From assembly GCA_035079385.1 (NCBI GenBank), contig JAVHKY010000004.1, positions 12,927,001-12,991,000 of the forward strand: a stretch of DNA of 64,000 nucleotides, written 5' to 3'. The notes under the pieces are model-generated. The model was not told the origin of the DNA. It saw only the letters and a program-made list of their open reading frames with translations, and did no database searches. The stretch comes from Aspidiotus rigidus (Eukaryota > Arthropoda > Insecta > Hemiptera > Diaspididae). The number at the start of each line of letters is the position of its first letter. Within the stretch, counting starts at the first letter, position 1. Positions 55,055-64,000 of this stretch are shown in pieces. Made by a program: the position numbers and the translations under genes.

Positions 55055-55980
55055 CTACACTTTATCTAGTGTGGGAACTCTGAAAATTCGAACTCAGGAA
55101 GTACTTTTTACCGTAACGTCCAGTTAGTGAAGATTTTTAAAGCAGCCAAAGAGCTCACGCAACTCAATTGTGACTTTCTCCAATTTCGTGATAAAAATTT
55201 AGCAATAGTCTCTTATAGAGTCCCTCTTGGTCCTTTTTTTTAATGATATGAATTCTCATGAATGAGTCGACAAGTGAAATTTTCACCGTTGACTGTCGGA
55301 TCATACTACTATTAAACCTCGCCAATTCCCAATTTTTCATACGAATGGACGTTTCAGCGTTCTTTTCACCTTGAGAAAAACAGTATAGTTTTTGCTCAAT
55401 TTCATCGAGAACTACTGTAGTTCTAGGGCGAAAATAACGCAACAAATATCCAGTCATAATTTTTTTGATATTTCAAGAGTAATTTTACCCAAACTTTTTC
55501 CTCAAAGTAGCTATTTAGCTCACTAAATATCATACAAGTATTAGTCTAGTTTTCTTTCTCAAACCTTAGACAGAACGTCAGTCTTTTGTAATATTTTTCA
55601 AAGAAAAACGAGTGATCCTTGGAGTCAATTCTTCTTCATTCAATTTATTTGTGCGAATATAAAGCGAAAAATTCCTTTTTCCTCACTGTTGAAGTTCTCA
55701 TTCCCCTCAATAATAGTCTCGGCAAGTCTCCATTTTGGAAAAACTCAAGATTATGGATGTCTCGCTTCCATTCTGTGTCCTTTGCTCTTCCTTAGAGGAC
55801 CTTATCATTAACTATCCAGCATTTCGTGCCGATATTATCACGTATCTTTCAATTTTCATTACCTAAACATTACGTGTACCATTCACACTAAAGGAGGGGA
55901 CAAGGTGATCAAATTTTTCGCTCGAGTTTTTTATTTACCAACAACCCCACTTTAAATATTACCCCCGCACGTAAATATGA
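55055..55980. other. No gene recognised
   Basis: Unassigned AT-rich DNA. A minus-strand frame at 55164-55457 has no recognisable product. Confidence 0.45.
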
Positions 55981-55985
55981 TCCCG

Positions 55986-56198
55986 GCGCGAAACCCTAAG
56001 GTAAGTCAGAATTTTTTTTTGGTAAACTCACTACCAAAAAATTCTCTAGATATCACGGAAGTTGATGTTTTTTTGAGGAAGTGACTTAGTGCGACAACGT
56101 ATCCAAAACGTCCAAAACCTCTTTTTTGATAGTTTTCGTTTTCGTTTTTCAGCTCTCCTGCACAATTTGATTTTCCGACTTATCCTAAGGTTTCGCGC
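55986..56198. mobile_element. MITE-like element, 213 bp
   Basis: The inverted ends are GCGCGAAACCCTAAGGTAAG and, read inward from the right, GCGCGAAACCTTAGGATAAG, with only a few differences over ~22 bp. The interior is AT-rich and noncoding. No clear TSD, so the superfamily is undetermined. Confidence 0.7.
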
Positions 56199-56389
56199 AC
56201 CGCATCACAAATATTGTGTCTTTGGAATTAATTTGATCCTTTAAATTACGGTTATTCATAATGACAGATACTCACGAGAGTAGAAAGCAAAAGCAGAAAG
56301 ATTACTCACGAGAGTAAAGAAAGTCGCAAAAACCTCAGAAATAAATTCGACAAACTCGAAGCGCTTTTAGTTATAAAAAATCATCTTCG

Positions 56390-57400
56390 GCGAGAATTTT
56401 ACGATCCTATGTGTGGACTGTACTGAACTACGCATGCGAAACGTGGACTATAAGCGCTGATAGCGAGAAAAGACTACACGCGTTTGAAATATGGTGCTAT
56501 CGCAGAATGCTAAAAATACCATGGACGGATTTTGTATCAAACAATACAGTTTTAGCAGGAATTAAAGAGGAGAGCAGAACAATAGTGGAAGTCATTAAGC
56601 ACCGAAAGCAAAAGTATTTAGCGCACAAAATCCGGGAAAATGGTATGTTTATGTTGGCGGTGCAAGGACGCATTCAAGGAAGACCAATCAGAGGAAGAAG
56701 AAGATCAGAACTAATAACCACCAATTCACCGGTCAACTCCCCTTGCAGGACGCTACGGGAAACAATAAAATGCGCTAGGATTCGAAGAATCCAATGGGTA
56801 CGCAACCTCTTGAACAGTGTTGGGTCTTCCCGGGAATTGACAAAATTCCTTTGGGAACAAAAATATTGTTCCCGGAGATGGGAATTCCCAGCGGAAATTC
56901 ACTTCAAAATAGATGCTACATACAATGGCGTTTTCATTTAATGACTACAATCTACTCTACTCTCTGCTCAGTGCTGTACTCCTGTTACAACTACAGTCGT
57001 ACCCCTAGTACTTCTGCCGTACAAAGTAGAATGGACGTATCTGCATATCCACGATCTGCAGAGAAAAGATTCTTCAACCCTACCAAAAATACCTCTTCTG
57101 CTCACTGTTGATGTGCAGATACGTCGATTCTATTTTGTATGGCAGACTTGTACCTTGTTTTGTACACGTGAGTGAAGTCTTGCAGAGTTCCAGCTGCAGG
57201 CTGGCTCTAGAAAATGGAGCTGGAAGTGGAAATTTGGTTGGACTTTTGGGATTGGGAACGGACCGGGAATTTTTATGCCGGGAACAGCTTCCGTGAAAAC
57301 TGGAAATTCCCTCCCGCATTCCTTTCCGGGAATTCCCGGACCCAACACTGCTCTTGAACAAGAGAAGCGACTACGACGACGACGTCAACAACCCATGACA
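56390..57400 (+). pseudogene. RTE/CR1-like non-LTR retrotransposon, C-terminal tail, split by a MITE
   Basis: The frame from 56390 reads ILRSYVWTVLNYACETWTIS, then RLHAFEIWCYRRMLKIPWTD, EVIKHRKQKYLAHKIRENGM and IQGRPIRGRRR. The YGxETWxL...RLxAFExWCYRRML.I.W.D series is the highly conserved tail behind the RT of many animal RTE/CR1-like elements. After GRRR the sequence is eroded, then RIRRIQWVRNLL leads into the hAT MITE at 56815. Beyond the MITE and one copy of CTCTTGAA the frame resumes (NKRSDYDDDVNNP, stop near 57399). Without the insertion the tail would be continuous to its stop. RT and endonuclease are absent upstream. Confidence 0.82.
56815..57350. mobile_element. hAT MITE, 536 bp, with perfect 8-bp TSD
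   Basis: The ends read CAGTGTTGGGTC on both sides (inverted), a common hAT start, followed by CCGGGAATT on each side. The 8-bp duplication CTCTTGAA (56807-56814 and 57351-57358) is perfect. The subterminal parts are rich in GGAATTCCC words. The core carries a second inverted pair: CTGCCGTACAAAGTAGAAT, GGACGTATCTGCATAT at 57013-57049 against its reverse at 57112-57150. No transposase. Confidence 0.93.
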
Positions 57401-57990
57401 TCATTGCGATCACCTCCAGTACGTCATCATTCCCGACCTTAATAAAGTCATCAATTATTCATTACATCACCACCAGCATTACATACTTCATGTGAAACAT
57501 CATTCTGTAACATCATTATACCCAAGCCTTAGGACGTTGCCAACCTGTAACATCATCACTTTTGACCTCAATAACGTCAACAATTCATTGCACTTTTACC
57601 AGCACTACATTATGTGAAATATTCTGTGACGTCATCACTCTCAACCTTAATGACGTCATCACTCTTAACCTTAATGACGTCATCAATATATTACACCATC
57701 ACTAGCATTACATATCTTAAAATATATGAAACGTCATTCTCTAACATCATCACCACCAATCTTAAGGATGTTGTCATTTTGTGAGGTCGTCATCAATCTG
57801 TCACGTCTTATATATTTTATATGAAACATCATTCTGTGATGTCATCACTCTCAACCTCAATGATGATATCATCAACCCGAGACATCATCTTTCTCAAGCT
57901 TAATGACGTCATAAATTTGTTACATTATCACCAACGTTATATAAAATTTTTGCGAAAAATAATTCTCTGATGTCAACAATCCCGACCCTA
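57380..57990. repeat. Minisatellite rich in TGACGTCA and ATGACATCAT words
   Basis: A unit of roughly 80-110 bp recurs about six times: CTTAATGACGTCATCAA, TTCATTACATCATCACCAGC, ATTACATA, GTGAAACATCATTCTGT, GACATCATCACTCTCAACC. Units vary by deletion. Several retain a perfect TGACGTCA palindrome (for example near 57629, 57652, 57674, 57903). It lies directly after the retroelement stop and may be its 3' UTR or an independent expansion. Confidence 0.8.
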
Positions 57991-58254
57991 AGACTTAACA
58001 GGGGATTATCGAGGCGTCGCGTCGCCCAATGGCGTACTTCACAAATCATCAACAGACAATAACTTCAGTAAAATTATTGACAAAAAATTTGGCTCACCAC
58101 GTCCACTTTTTTTGCGCAGACGGTTTAGATTTTGCAGAACATCTGTCATTGACTTGGGGCTTCGTCTCCTTTCCCCTCCTGTAATCTCAACTCCTGAGAA
58201 AATTATTCTTGGGGAATAAGAAATTTATCCTTCAGAGTAAAAGAACTAAACCAC

Positions 58255-58460
58255 TTCTGATACGACTGGAGCTTTCTGCCGTACGAAGTGGGATTGACGT
58301 ATATCGGAAATACGAATCTAGAAAAATGTATCTTCTGGCGAATTTACCTACGAGTGTGTGCGTGTGTGCTCCGTCTGTGAAATCATTCGAAAGTGGATAT
58401 GACGTCCTATTTCATTGTTGGCAAATGGGACGTATATCCACTTACGAGAATATTTGTAAA
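58255..58460. repeat. Copy of the CTGCCGTACAAAGT / GGACGTAT motif pair
   Basis: TTTCTGCCGTACGAAGTGGG, ATTGACGTATATC at 58270-58305 and AAATGGGACGTATATCCACT at 58425-58445 repeat the motif pair that forms the inner hairpin of the hAT MITE (57013-57150). A further copy is at 58613-58640 next to repeat X. They may be fragments of one small element. Confidence 0.4.
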
Positions 58461-58635
58461 TATTTCTAAAACTAATGCTGTTAACAAAAATTTAAAATGA
58501 CCATCGGATTCTCAGATAAAAATATTAGAAATCGTGAAATTTGCAGGATTGTAGAATAATTTTTTCGTTCTTTTTGAAAGCAATATATCATTCTCCGAAT
58601 CGTTGTTTTGGATATACGTCCATCTCACTTTGTAC

Positions 58636-59046
58636 GACAGCTTTGCTATCCACGTAGACAGACTGGTTGATCTTGTGTACACAAATATTGTCCAGAGTAG
58701 AACCCGAGAAAAATCCAATTTTGCTAGGTCTTTAATCACTCTTTCAACAAATGTAGTGTATTCGTTTCAATTCCCCGAAATCTAGAAATAATATCGACAG
58801 TGAACTGTTCGTTGAATATTATACCACCAGGGAAAAAAAAAATACGTCTGTGATCAATGACCACTCTTTATATAGTCTGCGACGCAGCGGTCAATCGAAC
58901 CTCTTGGAAACTTCGTCCAATTGTAGAATTGATATTACATTCATTTATAATTCAATCTGCACCAATAAATTTTTTCCTTCTTAATTTCAATAAAGTTTAA
59001 GGCTCCTTTCACACGGTCATTACGTTGTATTGCAATAGCATCTTCC
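58636..59046 (-). repeat. Repeat family X, copy 2 (uninterrupted)
   Basis: The reverse complement aligns with 29391-29564, 29771-29999 and 30802-30835. It lacks both the 206-bp MITE and the chimeric retro-insertion and so gives the empty-site sequence for each. Identity by eye is ~85-90 percent. Confidence 0.85.
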
Positions 59047-59049
59047 GTT

Positions 59050-62000
59050 TTTCATTTCGTGTGTTGTTCCTCCATATCATTATTTTTTGGAGACCCTTTT
59101 TTCAGAGCGACGATCTTTTGAATATTCAGTAAATTTTGCCAGGCGACATCATTCAACATTGGACGGAGTCACAGCAGGAGAAACGTAAGTCATATCAAAT
59201 CACTGGTTCATTCAATTTGAAAAGATAATTAATCATAAAATATGTACCTAATTTGACCTCACGATTGAAAAGTAGTTTACCTTTTCTGAACGACTTCTGT
59301 GCCGCCTATAAGGGTCAGCGAAAAGAAGCGCGAAAAACGTGATTTCGCGGAGCGGGGGAAACATTTAAAAAGGCAGAGGGTGAAACCTTTAACACTAAGT
59401 TAAATCACTTAACTAAAAGCGAATAGCAGTGGTAGTAAATCTGTTTTAATAATGTACGATGTTATATAATAATCGGCTTATAGACGACACTGCTTTTTAT
59501 ACACAGTAGAACACGAGCATAACGCGCGAGGAAAATACGTACAACAAGTATGCAGTAAATATAGAGTGTTATATTCATACACACACGCGTACCTCAAAGT
59601 CGTTGTAGATGACGAAAAACTAAAGCGTACAATTTAATGGCAATGTATAGTACAACTATTGCATCGAACTCAACAAATAGAGAAGGGTTGGTGACGGGAA
59701 GAAGCAGAAAAAAAAGGCATATCGCCTTGCTCGCCTCTTGGGACCATCAGTCCATTCCCATTACGTCATAATCCGGAGATTTTCATCCCCCGAAGGATAA
59801 ATCATTTCATTCTCGTCTCTTTTATATTCCATCCATCATAGAGAGAGAAAAGACGAAAAAAAAAGCTTTTAACACGTTACGCCTTCGCACCCCAGTCAAG
59901 GACTTCCTTATAATGTACTAGAAACGCAAAATAGAACAGTATTATTGAAAATATTTGTCGCCAAAGAAGAGCGAATTACGAAATAATTGAATAGGCAGCG
60001 TTGTTTTGATTCTGCCGAAATGAGGTGACAACGGCGCGGCGGATGTCGCTTGTCAGGAGCAGAAATTCTAGGACACGTTTGGATCAAATTATTGACGGTG
60101 CCGACGACGATTCGTAAACCGCAGGGATTCTTTGCTCGTGCTGCAGCTCGTGCTGCATCCTGCATCCGATATTCTGTACAGGTGTTGCTCATTCTGTACG
60201 CGCACGGTGTAACGATTAGTACAGTATATGACGGAAGGGTCATCTTACTTGTGTACGGGAGCGCGTAAGCTTGGAAAATACTCTCGCCTTCGATAACGTA
60301 TTAGGGTGACTAGGGAAAAAATGAGAAAAGACGCTTAACGCGAAGTACACCCTATACAAAGCTGACCGGCTGTCATAAAATTTCTCAATATCCATAACCT
60401 ATATCCATATTGACAGTATAGACGCGCAGCTCGGTCATAATTCAAACGTTCGCGCGGAATAGGCCTCTCGGGACAACGGTCTCGACCTCGGCCCATTTAT
60501 TCTCGAGCCGAATGAAAAATCCATTTCTGGCACCGACTTATTGATAAGACCCAGGAGTGCACATTCTACGTAATCGGCATCAGACTGGTGCGCGCTTTCC
60601 GTGTCTCGTTCTCGTACGAAATACAGCATACGTGAAAAAGGTAAAGGCGAACGTTACGAAGATTTTTTAACTGTAATATTTTCTCTCAATAAAGTTTACT
60701 CGGGTCGGTTTTTCTTTAACTATATTTGATCGCTATCTACAGCCATATTATTTATAACTTTTATACCGATATATAGTAAACATATTTTCCATCATTGACA
60801 AATATCCCTTATATCGCCGGATACTATCATTTTCTCTCGTTCCTCATACTCATCCTTTCTCTATTCGATTTTTCTTTTTTTAGCTTTTCTCTTTTTTAAA
60901 GCTCATAAATCTGTATCGGACAAATTTTATGCTTGCTCGTTTCACGTTCTTCCATTATTTATCCATTCTTTTTTTTTTTCTTTTTTCCTTTTTTCCATCA
61001 TTCACCTGTTTTCGTGAGAGAACATTTTTACGTATTAACTTCGAAACGAGTACAGAATTTATATATGTACAACGTGCGTACAGGCTGTCATTCTACATAG
61101 AAATACCTGCGCTCGCTATAGATTTGGGCGATGCGCCAGACGTACTTTTACCAAATTGAAATTTGGTAATAATTTTCTTGGTATATATTACAATCTATAA
61201 AGGGTGGATGCGCGTTCCTCGCTGACTTGAGCGATTTAATCACAGCGAACGTGTAATTTTAATTTTGCGAGGCGAGATATCGTAACGGTTATCTAGATGC
61301 GAAAAGGGTTGTAATTTAGATGGAAATGTTTTGACTGAATACGAATCGTCGTTTCAATCGAATTTACCAGCATGTTAATCAAAGGAATTATTTCGTTAAC
61401 GGCGACGCTCGTTTCAAATAAGATCATTATTAGGGTCGAACAATTTCTTCATTAAAATCGACGACAACAAAAGCGATACCTTCGGCGTATGTATACATAT
61501 TGTAACTGGAAAATTCGCCTCGACGGATTGGTAAATTTTCATTTAGCGAGTTACCTATTCCTGTGTACACTGTATATAACATCTACGTAGAGTCATCGTT
61601 TGGCTAATGTACAGTTTATTTAGGTATCTCTACGCAAATAAACCCATTCGAAAGTCGTATATGGAAATGAGGAGGTCATCCACCATCAAAGGATGAAGAC
61701 TGGTATACGTGAAATGTTTACAATTGTCGGCGGAGAACAATTTTTTGTGGTCTTCGTTGAAAGGGTTCGAATAGAATAGAATAGAATAATTGAATGCATA
61801 ATGTACCAAATTTCGCCTTCTTATACACATTCTCGCGAATTTTAGAGACACTGCTCGTTGGACGGCATACAAGTTTTTCGCACTAGTGCACGATATGCGC
61901 ATAAAGGGGAGATTTTCTAACGCCTGAAGTAGAGAGGATTCCATCCCAAATCAACACCATGAATCTGAAGATGAAATGATGGTCATTCTTTCGTCACAAA

Positions 62001-63480
62001 TACTTAGTCATAGATAACTCTGAAAGCAATAATGATTCAAAGAACAAGAAAGCACTCTGTTTCAATCAGTTGAATAAATGAACAACCGTAGAATACGAGA
62101 ACAAAACTCAAATTGCTCACCATTAATGACGCATACTTCAAAAATATTGACAAATTCTTGAAGCGCTATTAAAGCGTCGGTATACAAGAAAAAAAAAAAG
62201 CTGTGTGCTTTTTGATTTCTTGAAGAGTGAGTATTTCACCTCATTCAAATTAAATAGGTAACATTGTAAGGACTGCGAAGATGGTACATATTAACGACTA
62301 AAATGCTCCCAGTTATTCATCTTTGAAGTGCAAAGGTATGAGAAATTGCGAGAAGAATTCTGATGATATAAGACTAAACAGAGGTTTCAGGAGTGCAGTG
62401 AGAGAGATCTGAATGTGAAACATCGAATTTTGGTTAATTAGAAAGATTATATATTAAATAGAAATGAGAAAATAAGTGAATTCTCCTTTATGCTTGTCGT
62501 TAGAGTTCTTGTATTTGATGTTTGATGTTCAGAATTCTCTTCTAGGATACCTTTTGAATCGTTCCTCCTTCAACTTTATCAACAGAGTGACGGTTTTCTT
62601 CATATCACTTGCGCATACCTATATTTTATAGGTATACTTAGTTCATAAGTATTTGGAAGGGAAGGAATGAAACAATGCACAAATTCTAGGAACTCAGAAA
62701 TGTCTAAAATATCGAACACAATAACTATCAACTAATGACACATTTCACTGACGCAAGGGTCTGGTTTCTATTGACAAAACAATCAGATTACAAGATGATA
62801 GTACACTTGAGATTCTACTGACCTGAGTAAGGCGCATGGTAACTGGAGCTCACTACACAAAATTGGCGTCGCGTTGCAATAATTATGTAGAACACGGACA
62901 AACAACTGAACGCATATCAATTTCAACTTGTAATAGTTGAACAAATTATTGAAGCTTTTTCCCTTTTCCGAACAATAGTGAGAAACTTTTACTTCTATTA
63001 AACACAAAGAAATTATTGAGAAACTTTCACTTTCGCTGGACAGCCGATATTTAGTTTTATTCATACACTCACATTAACAACTCACAAACAAAAGCCAATT
63101 GAATCATCTGAGAAACGTAGATCTAGAAGAGAGGAGAAGGTATAAACTATCCGCCAAGAACTGAGAGAACTAAAGCAAGGAACTGACCAAAGAGCTTATA
63201 ATTATAAACAAACAAGGTCAATTCAAACAAAAGATAAGAATTTGCGTTTGGACCGGCCTATAGTGGCGCAAGTGTCGTTCTCGAAAACGAGATCAGGTTG
63301 TTTTTCCCCCTAAGGCTAGTGTTATTTCATCAAGCTGTATCTTCGTTAATAATATGGAATTACGAGTATTGGTCGTAATAGCTTTTTCAAACCTTTTTAA
63401 CCAATACTACAAGATACAATAATCAAAATTACATAAAAACAGATCTTCTGAAATCATCCCATTCTGTAAACGGCCACCGA
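59050..63480. other. Long AT-rich stretch, no gene recognised
   Basis: Short frames on both strands only. A pyrimidine-rich tract lies at 60820-61000. A short direct repeat, GCTCGTGCTGCA, occurs at 60137-60156. Nothing else is visible. Probably host noncoding DNA. Confidence 0.5.
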
Positions 63481-63481
63481 A

Positions 63482-63963
63482 CTGCTGTGCAAATAATGTT
63501 TGACGAACGTGCACTCCATTGGTCTTGGAGAAAAGGACAAAATTGATAAAAATAATCTTTCTGGTTACGTCGTATGATACTTGTTCGTCGAATTCCGAAG
63601 TAAATTTTCACGAGAAATTCAATGGCGACCTTCTTTTTTAGTGAAACTCGTTCCCTGATGAGATATACGATGAAATGCACGTTCGTCAAAAAAAAAAATT
63701 CATTTTGACGGACGTGCATATTTCTCCATTACTCGAAAACGAGAGTCAACTGAAAGAAACGAACACCACCACTGAATTAAGCGTGAAAAATACTTCCAGA
63801 ATCAACTGTTCTTAATCATCTAGGTACCGAATAAATAATTTTTGACAATTAATGTTCAGAATCTGGTTTAGTTGGAGAAGAGGTAACATTGATTTTCTGA
63901 CAATATTGCTCTTTCTCCAAAACCAATGGAGTGCACGTTCGTCAAACATTATTTGCACGGCAG
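63482..63963. mobile_element. Nested foldback, ~480 bp
   Basis: The outer arms (63482-63548 and 63899-63963) are inverted copies of ~65 bp: GCAAATAATGTTTGACGAAC, GTGCACTCCATTGGTCTTGG and AGAAAAGGACAA on the left, near-identical on the right. An inner hairpin at 63672-63724 (GAAATGCACGTTCGTCAAAA against its inverted copy) uses the same GCACGTTCGTCAAA word, so the motif occurs four times, alternating in orientation. No TSD is obvious. Confidence 0.85.
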
Positions 63964-64000
63964 CAAAGTAAAGATAGAGGGTCTTTTGCGGTCCAATGTC

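Overview
The window looks like repeat-rich nuclear DNA from an animal, most likely an arthropod. It is AT-rich with long T/A homopolymers. All clearly recognisable coding matter is transposon-derived: Jockey-clade, R1-like and RTE/CR1-like non-LTR retrotransposons, Penelope-like elements (PLEs), MULE, hAT and pogo/Tigger DNA transposons, plus MITEs and foldback elements. I find no intact host gene, no convincing tRNA or rRNA, and no CRISPR array. The species cannot be fixed from sequence alone. An insect, possibly a hemipteran, is a guess from the mix of elements.

Layout. 1-2.8 kb: AT-rich noncoding DNA. 2.8-7 kb: a PLE fragment, then a large composite minisatellite with a pogo-like element inserted inside one repeat unit. 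7-12.8 kb: mostly unassigned, with a 60-bp duplication and a CpG-rich 100-bp tandem repeat downstream of a TATA box. 12.9-15.7 kb: a decayed MULE transposase (minus strand) and more of the composite repeat. 16.4-20.6 kb: a 400-bp foldback inside a dispersed repeat, and an hAT element with exact 8-bp target-site duplications (TSDs) and a second hAT MITE nested in it. 22-27.2 kb: a minus-strand Jockey element split by a 2.34-kb module. A near-identical inverted copy of the module lies at 52.7-55.05 kb. 27.3-31 kb: a second MULE on the plus strand, repeat family X (second copy inverted at 58.6-59.05 kb) and a short chimeric retro-insertion. 32.2-32.7 kb: a 500-bp MITE bounded by TTAA. 35.3-39.4 kb: CTAG-rich minisatellites, foldbacks, a Jockey 3' end and a PLE C-terminus with a readable GIY-YIG domain. 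40.9-42.3 kb: a Jockey RT remnant and a tandem array sharing its core with the composite repeat. 47.3-50.4 kb: an R1-like tail followed by two decayed PLEs. 56.4-58 kb: an RTE/CR1-like tail interrupted by a 536-bp hAT MITE, then a TGACGTCA-rich minisatellite. 59-64 kb: AT-rich DNA ending in a nested foldback.

There is no operon or pathway here. The value lies in the insertion history, since several events can be dated relative to one another by TSDs and by filled/empty-site pairs inside the window. The most unusual structures are (1) the composite repeat family built on the core GGGACTTGGAAAAATT, (2) the mobile 2.34-kb module flanked by TTTTA in both copies, and (3) short foldback elements whose centres resemble degenerate hammerhead-ribozyme cores of the kind known from PLEs.
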